From an uncultured Gammaproteobacteria bacterium (GTDB lineage Bacteria > Pseudomonadota > Gammaproteobacteria > PS1 > Pseudothioglobaceae): a stretch of DNA of 36,616 nt. The stretch lies in assembly GCA_913054335.1 (NCBI GenBank), contig CAJXHL010000008.1, forward strand, positions 1-36,616, in the 5' to 3' direction. Below the pieces are notes generated by a model, which was not told the DNA's origin, made no database searches, and was given only the letters and a program-made list of their open reading frames with translations. Below, one piece after another: positions 8,570-16,931 of this stretch. Made by a program: the position numbers and the translations under genes. How positions within the stretch are numbered: the stretch's first letter is position 1; each line of letters begins with the position of its first letter.

Positions 8570-9901
8570 ATGAAAACACACTATGACATGATTGCTATTG
8601 GCGCTGGTAGTGGTGGCCTCTCTGCCGTTGAACGCGCCAGTGAATACGGCAAAAAATGCGCAATTATCGAAATGAAAACAATTGGCGGCACCTGTGTTAA
8701 TGTCGGCTGTGTTCCCAAAAAGGTGATGTGGTATGCCGCTAATACGGCTGCCACAATTAACAATGCTTCAGGTTTTGGTTTTGAGGTGGGGAGTGTTGAC
8801 TTTTCTTGGATAAAACTAAAACAAGGTAGAGACAACTACATCAGAGGCATTACCACTTGGTACGATGGTCATTTAAAATCGCTTGGTATTGATTATATTA
8901 AAGGCTTTGGTCAGTTGATAGATAACAACACTGTCAGTGTTAATGGCCAACAAATCACTGCCGACCACATCGTGCTCTCACCAGGCAGTACGCCCTTTGT
9001 GCCTAATATTGAAGGTGGCGAATTTGGCATCACTTCAAATGGTTTTTTTGAGCTTACCGATTTACCTAAAAAAGTGGCTATTGTTGGTGGTGGCTTTATT
9101 GCTGTCGAGTTAGCAGGCATGCTCAATTCTTTGGGCAGTGATGTCACACTTATTATTCGTTCAAACAACTTGCTGAATGGCTTTGACGCCATGGTTGTTG
9201 ACACACTAACCAAAGAATATCAAAAGCAAGGCATTGCTATTGTCCCCAACACAGATATTTCAAAACTCGACAGCAACGGCAATATTCACTGCAACAATGG
9301 AATACTTGAGGGTTTTGATGAAGTCATTTGGGCAATGGGTCGCTCACCAATGACGAATGATATTGGACTAGAAACTATTGGTCTAACAACCGATAGCAAG
9401 GGCTTTATCCAAACCGATAAATACCAACAAACCAATATTAAAGGAATTTATGCCATAGGCGATGCTACTGGTCGTGCAGCTTTAACCCCAGTGGCTATTG
9501 CTGCTGGCAGGCGACTTTCTGATCGTCTATTTAACGGCATGAGTGATAGGCATCTCAATTACGACAATATTCCAAGTGTTGTGTTTTCTCATCCACCTAT
9601 TGGTACAGTTGGTCTCAGCGAGAAAGAAGCTAGAGCAAAATTCAAAGATATTAAAATCTACCAATCAAGCTTTACCCCTATGGCAGATGCCCTGCTTGAA
9701 CATCAAATGCAAACAGCTCTAAAACTCATTTGCGCAGGTGATGATGAAAAAGTTATCGGCTGTCATATTATTGGAGAAGGTGCCGATGAAATGCTACAAG
9801 GTTTTGCTGTAGCAATCAAAATGGGCGCTACCAAATCACAACTTGATGATACTGTAGCTATCCATCCCACCAGTTCCGAAGAACTCGTCACTCTTAGATA
9901 A
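8570..9901 (+). CDS. gor: Glutathione-disulfide reductase
   Basis: A FAD-dependent pyridine nucleotide-disulfide oxidoreductase that reduces glutathione disulfide with NADPH. Visible elements of the 443-residue protein are the FAD site '[13 protein letters not shown]' at residue 11, the redox-active cysteine pair Cys42/Cys47 in '[13 protein letters not shown]', the second nucleotide-binding motif '[12 protein letters not shown]' near 170, 'YAIGDATG' near 295, and the C-terminal catalytic His in 'AIHPTSSEE'. The CVNVGC spacing and HPT end fit glutathione reductase better than dihydrolipoamide dehydrogenase. In the coenzyme loop (IRSNNLLN) only one of the two usual arginines is kept, so NADPH preference is likely but not proven. 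Confidence 0.9.
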   Translation: MKTHYDMIAIGAGSGGLSAVERASEYGKKCAIIEMKTIGGTCVNVGCVPKKVMWYAANTAATINNASGFGFEVGSVDFSWIKLKQGRDNYIRGITTWYDGHLKSLGIDYIKGFGQLIDNNTVSVNGQQITADHIVLSPGSTPFVPNIEGGEFGITSNGFFELTDLPKKVAIVGGGFIAVELAGMLNSLGSDVTLIIRSNNLLNGFDAMVVDTLTKEYQKQGIAIVPNTDISKLDSNGNIHCNNGILEGFDEVIWAMGRSPMTNDIGLETIGLTTDSKGFIQTDKYQQTNIKGIYAIGDATGRAALTPVAIAAGRRLSDRLFNGMSDRHLNYDNIPSVVFSHPPIGTVGLSEKEARAKFKDIKIYQSSFTPMADALLEHQMQTALKLICAGDDEKVIGCHIIGEGADEMLQGFAVAIKMGATKSQLDDTVAIHPTSSEELVTLR

Positions 9902-9915
9902 ACTTCATCTTTTTT

Positions 9916-10003
9916 TCTAATACGATGTTGCATTCTTCTCTCACTCGGTCATATAGCTTTATCTATACTCCGTCGTTCGTTATATCGTGCGCCTTGTATT
10001 AGA
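9916..10003. repeat. Imperfect palindromic intergenic element
   Basis: An 88-base unit with outer arms TCTAATAC and GTATTAGA, and an inner TATAG/CTATA stem around a six-base loop. On the minus strand it includes 'CAAGGCGCACGATATAACG'. Its length, palindromic ends and intergenic site after gor suggest a REP/ERIC-like element, and in RNA it would fold into a long hairpin. No second copy of the whole unit is visible in this window, so repetitiveness is inferred. Confidence 0.45.
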
Positions 10004-10005
10004 GA

Positions 10006-10025
10006 AAAAATATTCGTTTATATAT
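10006..10025. repeat. 20-bp direct repeat, copy 1
   Basis: AAAAATATTCGTTTATATAT occurs here and again exactly at 10111-10130, flanking 85 bases. On the minus strand the spacer keeps a short open frame ending in a stop at 10029-10031, and it looks more coding-like than its surroundings (for example 'LGRFIEWVKEVGLC'). This could be the leftover end of a gene or mobile element. Confidence 0.6.
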
Positions 10026-10110
10026 CATTTAGCACAAGCCAACCTCCTTGACCCACTCAATAAAACGTCCTAATGTGTAGCGGGAGATTAATGCATGTTT
10101 TGTTTTAAGG

Positions 10111-10130
10111 AAAAATATTCGTTTATATAT
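10111..10130. repeat. 20-bp direct repeat, copy 2
   Basis: An exact second copy of the 20-base repeat, ending seven bases before the stop codon of the thermonuclease-like gene. Confidence 0.6.
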
Positions 10131-10136
10131 TGACTA

Positions 10137-10667
10137 TTACTTATTCATTTTTCGCCACTGTTTAGGGTTAATCGGTGGTTTGGAAAATGCCCAGAAACCT
10201 CGCTTTTCACTTCTTGCCAACCTCTCTTCTTTTAAGTAAGTTTCATTGTAAGAATAGGCCATACCCTCTAAAACCATTTGCCTGCCGATATTAATTTCAC
10301 CAACAAACAAGCGAATCAGCACTCTGTCATAGTAATCAATTCCAATTGGCTTGATAAGTAACTCATCATGAGAATTATTAAGCAAGCTTTTCAAGTATTG
10401 TGTAGACAACTCGCCACAACTAATAACTTCTCCATAATTTTTCTCACAAGGCTGATCCCATTCAGGAGTGTCAATTCCAGCAATTCTCATTCTAAGCAAT
10501 GTTCGATCATCCATTGAGTCTTGATGAGTTTTTGCAAAATCAAGAAAAAGCAAAACATCAATATTAACACTGTCGCCATCAACAATTACCAGAGGGTGTT
10601 TTAAATCACTTTGAGCGCCAACAAAACTGCAAAAGCTGAATAACAAGCATAAAACAAAAAGCTTCAT
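10137..10667 (-). CDS. Secreted thermonuclease-like (SNase-fold) nuclease
   Basis: A staphylococcal-nuclease-fold protein, probably a Ca2+-dependent nuclease in the periplasm or outside the cell. I use the internal Met at track residue 19: it opens a clear signal peptide (MKLFVLCLLFSFCSFVGA), whereas the track start overlaps the divergent hisI start codon. In this 176-residue form the catalytic set is kept: Asp32 in 'VDGDS', Arg61, Asp66 and Glu69 in 'RIAGIDTPE', and Arg115 in 'YYDRVLIRLF'. The stretch between VDGDS and the Arg motif is about 15 residues longer than in staphylococcal nuclease. Two cysteines (74 and 84) could form a disulfide. Substrate, DNA or RNA, is unknown. Confidence 0.82.
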   Translation of the reverse strand: MKLFVLCLLFSFCSFVGAQSDLKHPLVIVDGDSVNIDVLLFLDFAKTHQDSMDDRTLLRMRIAGIDTPEWDQPCEKNYGEVISCGELSTQYLKSLLNNSHDELLIKPIGIDYYDRVLIRLFVGEINIGRQMVLEGMAYSYNETYLKEERLARSEKRGFWAFSKPPINPKQWRKMNK

Positions 10668-10719
10668 TAAGTTGGAAGGGGTCGGTAAAATTGATTCATT
10701 ATAAGACAATGCACTAACC

Positions 10720-11100
10720 ATGAGCGCAATAGAGACAATTCAATTCAATGAATCAGGCATAGTGCCAGCGATTGCTCAAGATTTTAAGACTGGTGAAATC
10801 TTAATGATGGCATGGATGAATAAAGAGGCACTTAGTTTAAGCATCGAACAACGAAGAGCGGTTTATTACTCAAGATCTCGCAAAAAACTGTGGTTTAAAG
10901 GTGAGGAGTCGGGACATGTGCAAGAAATTGTCGATATTTACACAGACTGTGACCAAGACGTGATTTTGCTTAAAGTCAAACAAATAGGCGGCATTGCTTG
11001 TCACACAGGGCGTGCCAATTGCTTTTTTAATAAATTAGAGAGTGACGAGTGGGTGGGTGTTGCCGACGTCATTAAAGACCCGAGCGAAATTTATGAATAA
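10720..11100 (+). CDS. hisI: Phosphoribosyl-AMP cyclohydrolase HisI
   Basis: Catalyses the third step of histidine biosynthesis, opening the adenine ring of phosphoribosyl-AMP. The 126-residue protein matches a stand-alone HisI: 'ILMMAWMNKEAL', 'YYSRSRKKLWFKGE' and the metal-site residues in 'DCDQD' and 'CHTGRANCFF'. E. coli fuses this activity to HisE; here the two are separate genes with an 8-base overlap (ATGAATAA), so translation is likely coupled. It heads a his-tat run of five genes seen in many gammaproteobacteria. Confidence 0.96.
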   Translation: MSAIETIQFNESGIVPAIAQDFKTGEILMMAWMNKEALSLSIEQRRAVYYSRSRKKLWFKGEESGHVQEIVDIYTDCDQDVILLKVKQIGGIACHTGRANCFFNKLESDEWVGVADVIKDPSEIYE

Positions 11101-11413
11101 CATCTTATCAACATTAGAGAAAATCCTTGAACAGAGAAAATCTGCCTCCCCAGACAGCTCATACGTATCTTCTTTGTACAGCAAAGGCACTGATCAAATT
11201 CTGAAGAAAATTGCTGAAGAATCTGCTGAAGTAATAATGGCAACAAAAGAAGGGGAAACTGATAAAATCGTTTACGAAGTTGCGGATCTGTGGTTTCACA
11301 CTATGATTCTGTTGCGTCACAAAAATATTGCTTTTAGTGATATTGAAAAGGAATTAATGCGCAGATATGGTGTATCTGGCCTAACTGAAAAACTTAATCG
11401 AACGGTTAAATAA
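11093..11413 (+). CDS. hisE: Phosphoribosyl-ATP pyrophosphohydrolase HisE
   Basis: Removes pyrophosphate from phosphoribosyl-ATP in the second step of histidine synthesis. The track begins at 11042, but family length and the overlap junction point to the ATG at 11093, giving 106 residues. The all-alpha MazG-like core is visible: '[19 protein letters not shown]' with the metal-binding acidic residues, and '[16 protein letters not shown]'. It ends 14 bases before tatA. Confidence 0.95.
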   Translation: MNNILSTLEKILEQRKSASPDSSYVSSLYSKGTDQILKKIAEESAEVIMATKEGETDKIVYEVADLWFHTMILLRHKNIAFSDIEKELMRRYGVSGLTEKLNRTVK

Positions 11414-11427
11414 AAGGAGAAAAATCC

Positions 11428-11643
11428 ATGGGAATGCCAGGACCACTTGAACTCATCATTATCTTAGTCATTGTTGTACTTGTTTTTGGTGGCAAACGTC
11501 TGAAGAATCTCGGGGGCGATTTGGGCGGCGCAATCAAAGGCTTTAAAAAGTCAATGAAAGATATGTCCGCTGAAGAAACAACTGAAAAGGCTGAAGACAT
11601 CATCGAAGTCAAAACTGAAAAAGAAGAAGATACTAGCAAATAG
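11428..11643 (+). CDS. tatA: Twin-arginine translocase subunit TatA
   Basis: A 71-residue protein with a single N-terminal transmembrane helix (about residues 6-22), the conserved '[21 protein letters not shown]' hinge and amphipathic helix (seen in pieces), and an acidic tail. TatA oligomers make the passage for folded proteins with twin-arginine signals. A good AAGGAG ribosome binding site lies before the ATG. Length and the FGGKRL-type hinge separate it from TatB, encoded next. The 123 bases before tatB hold an AT-rich hairpin (AAAAAAC/GTTTTTT), so some transcription may stop there or tatB may have its own promoter. Confidence 0.93.
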   Translation: MGMPGPLELIIILVIVVLVFGGKRLKNLGGDLGGAIKGFKKSMKDMSAEETTEKAEDIIEVKTEKEEDTSK

Positions 11644-11766
11644 TATTATTTAGACTTTTTTGTACTCAGATCAAAGTTTTTTACTAAAACACACTTATGC
11701 AGCAAAAAACCCTCAAAAGCGTTTTTTGGAAAGCGCATTTAACGATCAATAATTCAGGACAAAATC

Positions 11767-12144
11767 ATGTTTGATTTTGGCTTTTGGGAGTTGGCAATCA
11801 TTGCTGTTATCGCCCTTGTTGTTGTCGGTCCTGACAAAATGCCTGCACTTGCTCGCAAGGCAGGCCTTTACGCCGGGAAAGCTTCAAAATTCATTAATAA
11901 AGTCAAAAAAGACATTAATGAAGAATTAAAGGCAGACGAACTAAAAGAGATTAAAGGTCAACTAACCATGACAGGTGAAGACTCTGTATTCTCTCAAGCC
12001 TTTAAGGAAACCAAAGAGGATCTTGAGGCAATCAAACGAGAGGCTAATAGCATTACTGATATGCCTGCCAATACTAAAAAAGACCCAGAAGCAGAAAAAG
12101 TCACGGGCGATAAAGAAGACACAAACCCAGAAAACAAACCTTAA
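11767..12144 (+). CDS. tatB: Twin-arginine translocase subunit TatB
   Basis: A 125-residue protein starting 'MFDFGFWELAIIAVIALVVVGPDKMP', the typical TatB N-terminus with its transmembrane helix and conserved Glu, followed by a long charged helix and an acidic, disordered tail. TatB works with TatC in recognising twin-arginine signal peptides. It lies six bases upstream of tatC. Confidence 0.93.
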   Translation: MFDFGFWELAIIAVIALVVVGPDKMPALARKAGLYAGKASKFINKVKKDINEELKADELKEIKGQLTMTGEDSVFSQAFKETKEDLEAIKREANSITDMPANTKKDPEAEKVTGDKEDTNPENKP

Positions 12145-12150
12145 TACATA

Positions 12151-12996
12151 ATGCCAGAGTCAGCGCCGCAAGAAAAAATGTCAATCATCCATCACTTGGT
12201 TGAATTAAGAAACACATTACTTCATTCCGTTCTTGCAATTACGATATTCTTTGTAGTGCTCTTCCCTTTTGCAGATAAGATCTACACATTTATCGCGGCA
12301 CCAATCTTGGCAACGATACCAGGTTCAAATCTCATCGCTATTGGTGTTATTTCACCCTTCTTAACGCCGTTAAAAATGGCATTGATCCTGGCCGTATATC
12401 TTGCAATGCCGTTTTTGTTATTCAAAATTTGGGCTTTTGTCGCCCCTGCACTCTATAAGCATGAAAAACGCTTAATCTTGCCATTGATAATCTCTTCAAC
12501 AATTCTGTTCTACACAGGGATATTGTTTTCTTTCTATATTGTTTTTCCAGTGATTTTTAGCTTCCTCTCAACGGTAGGCCCCTCCGTTGTCAACTTTACT
12601 CCAGACATTCAATACTACCTTGATTTCGTCATCAAAGTATCGTTCGCCTTTGGTGTTGCTTTCGAGGTGCCCATTGCCACAATTTTATTGATCATGTTTG
12701 GCGTAACAACGCCAGAGAAACTGAAGAAAAATCGAGCTTACATTATCATTGGTGCCTTTGTGCTCGGCATGATTCTCACTCCACCAGACATCATCTCTCA
12801 GGTGTTAATCGCAATTCCTATTTGGCTATTGTTTGAAGCTGGGTTAGTTTTTGCACCATTATTCAAAGTTCGTAAACGTGAAGACTTGCCCGAGGAAGAT
12901 GGCGAATCAAGCACGGTCGACTGGCAAGATAAAGAACATAATGCCAAGATAGATAAGCTTGAAGACGAGATGAATAAACGTGGAAAAGATAAATAA
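12151..12996 (+). CDS. tatC: Twin-arginine translocase subunit TatC
   Basis: The 281-residue polytopic membrane protein begins with the conserved cytoplasmic segment 'MSIIHHLVELRNTLL' and has six predicted transmembrane helices, with the family segments 'FKIWAFVAPALYKHEK' and 'FGVAFEVPIATILL'. TatC is the primary receptor for twin-arginine signal peptides. A charged C-terminal tail of about 45 residues is longer than in E. coli TatC. It converges with the monooxygenase gene; a hairpin lies in the 50 bases between them. Confidence 0.95.
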   Translation: MPESAPQEKMSIIHHLVELRNTLLHSVLAITIFFVVLFPFADKIYTFIAAPILATIPGSNLIAIGVISPFLTPLKMALILAVYLAMPFLLFKIWAFVAPALYKHEKRLILPLIISSTILFYTGILFSFYIVFPVIFSFLSTVGPSVVNFTPDIQYYLDFVIKVSFAFGVAFEVPIATILLIMFGVTTPEKLKKNRAYIIIGAFVLGMILTPPDIISQVLIAIPIWLLFEAGLVFAPLFKVRKREDLPEEDGESSTVDWQDKEHNAKIDKLEDEMNKRGKDK

Positions 12997-13013
12997 ATCT
13001 ACGGGCTTTTGCC

Positions 13014-13037
13014 ATAGCGCACCTTGCAATGCGCTAT
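13014..13037. terminator. Possible bidirectional hairpin between tatC and tmm
   Basis: ATAGCGCA and TGCGCTAT form an 8-bp stem around an 8-base loop, placed between two convergent genes. There is no clear T-run on either side, so it is a weak candidate for an intrinsic terminator. Confidence 0.4.
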
Positions 13038-13046
13038 AGTGAGTGA

Positions 13047-14390
13047 CTATTTAGTCAGTAAATAGGCCTCCAGTGAATCATCAAGCGCATCAAGCCACGG
13101 CGTATGGTGCGCCGGTGATTGGGTGCCAGTCATCAAAGAAGCATAGGATTTATTTCTAAACGTCATGATGTCTTCTTTCTTGTCTTTTTTCCAGCTCAAG
13201 AATGTCTGTCTCATACCTTCGATGTCAAAATTCGGGTAATCCGTTTCATCAATCAACATCTGTATGTAATCACCTTGGAATTTAATCGCATAGCCAGCAT
13301 CATCTTCAGCCACTTCAAGCTCGTGCTGCTCTTTAGTATGTCTCTGCATTTCATCAAAAGATGGTAATTCGATTTTGCCCAATATAACGTCTCTGGCATA
13401 CCAAGCTTGCGCATCAAACATATTGAAGGTATACCACTGATCCTGCATTGCAAGATACATTAGTTGTGGATTATGCTCCCAAACGACCCCTTTGTAGATG
13501 TCTAGCGGATACAAAATATTGTTGGTTTTTAAGCGTAGTGAGTCGGGCAAGAATGGGAAGTGATGCTTGTACCCCGTACAAAGAATAATCGCATCAACCT
13601 CTTTGGTGCTGCCGTCGATAAAATGCACTGTGTTGCCTTCTACTTTTACAATGCCTGGCTTTTCTTCCCAGTTATCTGGCCACTTAAAGCCCATGGGAGC
13701 AGAGCGGTAACTACTGGTAATCGATTTAGCGCCATACTTATAACATTGAGACCCAATATCCTCAGCAGAATAACTACTGCCAACAATTAACAAATCTTGG
13801 CCTTTAAATTCAAGCGCATCGCGGAAGTCATGTGCATGCAAAATTCTACCATTAAAGTGACTAAAGCCCTCATATTCAGGAACATTCGGTGTTGTGAAAT
13901 GACCCGATGCCACAATAACATAGTCAAATTCATCCGAATAAGCCCTATCTTCAGTGAGGTCGTGCACACGAACTGTGAATTTCTTAGTGTCTTCGCAAAA
14001 CGAAACATCTCGAACAGCTGTGTTAAATTTGATCTGATCTCGGACATTTGCTTTTTCAACCCGACCTTGAATGTAATCAAACAAAACTTCTCTAGGAGGA
14101 TAAGAGGCAATAGGATGATCAAAATGCTCTTCGAAATAATAATCCGCAAACTCTAAACATTCTTTTGGCCCGTTGGACCATAAATAGCGATACATGCTGC
14201 TATGAGCAATTTCACCATTCTGATCTAGGCCAGTACGCCAGCTATAATTCCATAAACCACCCCAGTTAGATTGTTTTTCAAAACAAACAACTTCAGGTAC
14301 ATCTTCGCCTTTATCTTTAGCTGATTTAAACGCTCTTAATTGCGCGAGGCCACTTGGCCCTGCACCGATGATCGCTACCTTCTTATCCAT
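13047..14390 (-). CDS. tmm: Trimethylamine monooxygenase (bacterial FMO)
   Basis: A flavin-containing monooxygenase that oxidises trimethylamine to trimethylamine N-oxide with NADPH and O2. The 447-residue protein follows the characterised Methylocella-type Tmm closely by eye: FAD site '[14 protein letters not shown]' at residue 8, '[14 protein letters not shown]', '[13 protein letters not shown]', the FMO signature FxGxxxHxxxF ('[11 protein letters not shown]'), the NADPH site '[14 protein letters not shown]', '[14 protein letters not shown]' and the C-terminal '[17 protein letters not shown]'. The agreement in length and local motifs makes Tmm more likely than a general FMO. A palindromic site lies about 80 bases upstream. 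Its position beside an ammonium module suggests use of methylated amines as nitrogen or energy source; Tdm and the downstream demethylation genes are not in the window. Confidence 0.9.
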   Translation of the reverse strand: MDKKVAIIGAGPSGLAQLRAFKSAKDKGEDVPEVVCFEKQSNWGGLWNYSWRTGLDQNGEIAHSSMYRYLWSNGPKECLEFADYYFEEHFDHPIASYPPREVLFDYIQGRVEKANVRDQIKFNTAVRDVSFCEDTKKFTVRVHDLTEDRAYSDEFDYVIVASGHFTTPNVPEYEGFSHFNGRILHAHDFRDALEFKGQDLLIVGSSYSAEDIGSQCYKYGAKSITSSYRSAPMGFKWPDNWEEKPGIVKVEGNTVHFIDGSTKEVDAIILCTGYKHHFPFLPDSLRLKTNNILYPLDIYKGVVWEHNPQLMYLAMQDQWYTFNMFDAQAWYARDVILGKIELPSFDEMQRHTKEQHELEVAEDDAGYAIKFQGDYIQMLIDETDYPNFDIEGMRQTFLSWKKDKKEDIMTFRNKSYASLMTGTQSPAHHTPWLDALDDSLEAYLLTK

Positions 14391-14466
14391 ATTCTATCCC
14401 TTGTTATATACATTCTCAAAACGTTAATGTGATGCTATAAACCAAAATAAACACCCACTAATGTAA

Positions 14467-14486
14467 ATTTGTGATCACAAATGTGA
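14467..14486 (-). promoter_or_regulatory. Candidate operator with three TGTGA half-sites upstream of tmm
   Basis: A perfect 16-base palindrome (ATTTGTGATCACAAAT, 14467-14482) overlaps a third half-site, so the order is TGTGA-TCACA-AA-TGTGA. It sits about 80 bases upstream of the tmm start. CRP sites have the same half-sites with a six-base spacer, so CRP is not a good match. The regulator is unknown. Confidence 0.45.
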
Positions 14487-14559
14487 CCGATCGAAAGTAT
14501 ACCTAACTCAAAGTGTTTGTAAGCAGAGAAAATAAAATGGGGTAAATAGAATTAGGGAC

Positions 14560-15147
14560 TTATTCTAAGAGCTCGAAAGCGCTGATTATGCTATCTGCAA
14601 TATCGGCGATACGTTTATTTTTATCCATTGCCATTTTTCTGAGAGACTGATATGCCTCGTCTTCGTTGATTTTCTTATGTTTCATCAGCAAGCCTTTGGC
14701 TTTTTCAACTGCTTTGCGCTCAGCTAACTGCGAGCGTGTGGCATCCAATTCATCCTTTAATGCCTGAAACTCTCTAAAGCGAGCAATGGCAACGTCGATA
14801 ATAGGCTGTACACGATTTTCCTCTAAGCCATCGACAATATAGGCATTTACACCTGATTTAATCGCGGCGCCTGCCATTTTATCGCCAGAGCTCTCTGTAA
14901 ACATAACAATCGGTTTGGGCTTTGTCTTATTAACATCGCGGAGATTAGCAAAGACTGCCTCATCCGGTATATCAGCATTTATAATCACTACATCTGCATG
15001 AGTTATTTCATAACTACTTGCAAGGTTTTCGCTATTCTCCAGTCGACAGATCACCTCATGACCCTTGTCTTGCAATGCACGACGAAGAATGGCTGAACGG
15101 CCCATATTCTCGTCAACTAAAATAATTTTTAATGCTTCTGGATTCAT
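14560..15147 (-). CDS. NasT-like ANTAR-domain RNA-binding regulator
   Basis: The 195-residue protein has an N-terminal receiver-like domain (about 1-125), a coiled-coil linker and a C-terminal ANTAR domain ('ERKAVEKAKGLLMKHKK', then 'DEAYQSLRKMAMDKNKRIAD'). ANTAR proteins bind paired hexaloop RNA hairpins and prevent intrinsic termination. The overall pattern ('PIVMFTES', 'GVNAYIVDGL', 'VQPIIDVAIARF') is that of NasT, the nitrate/nitrogen antiterminator. The acidic pocket residue Asp12 is present, but the phospho-acceptor position is Asn57 (four before Pro61), so control by phosphorylation is unlikely. No NasS partner is adjacent. The gene lies downstream of amtB behind a terminator; its likely target is the PII-amtB leader. 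Confidence 0.85.
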   Translation of the reverse strand: MNPEALKIILVDENMGRSAILRRALQDKGHEVICRLENSENLASSYEITHADVVIINADIPDEAVFANLRDVNKTKPKPIVMFTESSGDKMAGAAIKSGVNAYIVDGLEENRVQPIIDVAIARFREFQALKDELDATRSQLAERKAVEKAKGLLMKHKKINEDEAYQSLRKMAMDKNKRIADIADSIISAFELLE

Positions 15148-15238
15148 TGTTGGATTGATTCATATTTCATAAAATGCCAGCTGTGTAATATACCCCATTC
15201 ATACTAAAAAGTCCTTAGTTTAGGGTGTTATATTTCTG

Positions 15239-15265
15239 AAAAATGGGGGTATTTCACCCCCATTT
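15239..15265 (-). terminator. Intrinsic terminator after amtB
   Basis: On the minus strand AAATGGGGGT, a five-base loop and ACCCCCATTT are followed by a T-run, 17 bases after the amtB stop. It separates amtB from the ANTAR gene, which must then have its own promoter or depend on read-through. Confidence 0.85.
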
Positions 15266-15281
15266 GACAGGCTGACTTTGA

Positions 15282-16499
15282 TTATTTTGTTACAAACTCT
15301 GGATAGGCTTCTAAACCACACTCAGTAAGGTCAACACCGTCTTCTTCCTCTTCTTCAGAGACTCGAATACCCATAGCTGCTTTGAGGCCTAGCCATAGTA
15401 ATAATGAAGTACCAAATACCCATACAAAGATGGTGCCTGCGCCAACCAACTGACCAACAAAAGAGGCACTGCTATTAGTTAAAGGTACTGCCAATAGTCC
15501 CCACAATCCAACCACACCATGAACTGAAATTGCGCCCACTGGGTCATCTATTCTTAGCTTTCGATCTAAGATAACAATTGAGAATACAACAATCAGCCCA
15601 CCAACGGCACCTATAAGTGTTGCCACTAAAGCACTAGGTGTATCAGGACCTGCAGTAATTGCAACCAATCCTGCTAAGGCACCATTAAGTGCCATTGTTA
15701 GATCCGCTTTACCAAACCAAGCTTTCGCCAACAACAGTGCTGCAATGACACCACCTGCTGCTGCTGCATTAGTATTTAAAAATACCATTGCTACTGCATC
15801 GGCACTTTCTTTGCTAGCCATTGCTAGTACTGAGCCGCCATTAAAGCCGAACCATCCCATCCAAAGAATAAACGTACCTAAGGTTGCCAAAGGTAGGTTT
15901 GCGCCAAGCATCGGCTTGGAGTTACCATCTTTGTCATACTTGCCTTTGCGTGGACCGAGTATAAGAACGCCTGCAAGTGCTGCAGCAGCTCCTGCCATAT
16001 GAACGATACCTGAACCCGCAAAATCTAAAAACCCAAAGTCATCACCCAAGCTATATATACCAAAAACGCTTGCACCACCCCAGGTCCATAAACCTTCCAT
16101 TGGATAAATAATGGTAGTAAAAATTGCAGCAAAAACGAAAAACGAAAACAACTTCATACGTTCCGCTACCGCTCCAGAGACAATCGACATTGCGGTTGCC
16201 ACAAACACTACCTGGAAGTAAAAGTCAGCTGCATTTGAATAAGTTTCGCCCTCGCCACTAATACCGTCTAGCAATAATCCACCTCCGTACATTAAATCGT
16301 ATCCATAGACCATATACATCGTACAAGCGATTGCAAATAAGCCAATATTTTTAGTTAAAATTTCAGCTGTATTCTTGCTTCGAACAAGCCCAGCTTCTAA
16401 CATAGAGAAACCTGCCGCCATCCACATCACCAAAGCACCCATCACTAAAAAGTAAAAAGTGTCAAGGGCATACTGTAATTCTAATATTTGATTTTCCAT
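15282..16499 (-). CDS. amtB: Ammonium transporter AmtB
   Basis: The 405-residue protein has about eleven transmembrane helices. The two pore histidines are present: His167 in 'DFAGSGIVHMAG' (the family signature) and His326 in 'SVHGVVGLWG', along with the 'MLEAGLVRSKN' segment. The cytoplasmic tail ('GIRVSEEEEEDGVDL...GLEAYPEF', shortened) resembles the PII-binding tail of Amt proteins. No signal peptide is apparent. It follows the PII gene by nine bases with an AAGGAG ribosome binding site, the classic glnK-amtB pair, so PII probably gates the channel. Transcription of both is likely controlled by the leader described at 16877-16948. Confidence 0.95.
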   Translation of the reverse strand: MENQILELQYALDTFYFLVMGALVMWMAAGFSMLEAGLVRSKNTAEILTKNIGLFAIACTMYMVYGYDLMYGGGLLLDGISGEGETYSNAADFYFQVVFVATAMSIVSGAVAERMKLFSFFVFAAIFTTIIYPMEGLWTWGGASVFGIYSLGDDFGFLDFAGSGIVHMAGAAAALAGVLILGPRKGKYDKDGNSKPMLGANLPLATLGTFILWMGWFGFNGGSVLAMASKESADAVAMVFLNTNAAAAGGVIAALLLAKAWFGKADLTMALNGALAGLVAITAGPDTPSALVATLIGAVGGLIVVFSIVILDRKLRIDDPVGAISVHGVVGLWGLLAVPLTNSSASFVGQLVGAGTIFVWVFGTSLLLWLGLKAAMGIRVSEEEEEDGVDLTECGLEAYPEFVTK

Positions 16500-16508
16500 A
16501 ATTACTCC

Positions 16509-16853
16509 TTAAACTGCTTCAGGGCCAGTTTCACCCGTACGAATACGGGTCACTTGCTCTAAACTTGAAACAAAAATCTTACCATCACCGATTGCACCGC
16601 CATTGACTTTGCAGCACGCAATAATCGTCTCAATGACTCGCTCAACTTGCTCGTCTGTAATGGCAATTTCCAATTTTACTTTTGGTAAAAACTCAACGAC
16701 AAACTCGGCGCCGCGATAAAGCTCTGTATGGCCTTTTTGACGACCAAATCCTTTGACTTCAGTCGCAGTGATGCCTGTGACACCAATTTCAGAAAGCCCT
16801 TCTCTGACGCTGTCCAGCCTTTTTGGCTGGATAATTACTGTTACCATTTTCAT
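16509..16853 (-). CDS. glnK: PII nitrogen regulatory protein lacking Tyr51
   Basis: A 114-residue PII signal protein that binds ATP/ADP and 2-oxoglutarate and controls AmtB. The T-loop 'GFGRQKGHTELYRGAEF' and the C-terminal 'GAIGDGKIFV' and 'RIRTGETGPEA' are all present and align without gaps to E. coli GlnB/GlnK up to the T-loop. The position equivalent to Tyr51, the uridylylation target of GlnD, is Phe (codon TTT at 16701-16703). GlnK is preferred to GlnB because of linkage to amtB. The ATG at 16853 has AGGAG six bases upstream; a second ATG two codons later is possible but less well placed. Confidence 0.94.
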   Translation of the reverse strand: MKMVTVIIQPKRLDSVREGLSEIGVTGITATEVKGFGRQKGHTELYRGAEFVVEFLPKVKLEIAITDEQVERVIETIIACCKVNGGAIGDGKIFVSSLEQVTRIRTGETGPEAV

Positions 16854-16876
16854 ATTTTTCTCCTAACAACAAAAAC

Positions 16877-16931
16877 AAAAAAAAGCCTGGTATCCACAAC
16901 ACGCAGTGGGACAACAGGCTTCAATACCAGG
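16877..16931 (-). terminator. Leader (attenuator) terminator upstream of the PII gene
   Basis: In transcript orientation CCTGGTAT pairs with ATACCAGG, followed by C and eight T residues, about 20 bases before the PII start. An alternative AGCCTG/CAGGCT pairing uses the same 3' arm. There is no upstream gene on this strand close enough to need it (ligA lies upstream, but its frame ends more than 130 bases earlier and a better promoter match lies between), so it looks like a conditional terminator controlling entry into glnK-amtB. Confidence 0.8.

Noticed and set aside
10668-10721. N-terminal 18-residue extension of the thermonuclease ORF
   Set aside because: It would overlap the divergent hisI start codon and hide an obvious signal peptide that begins at the internal Met.
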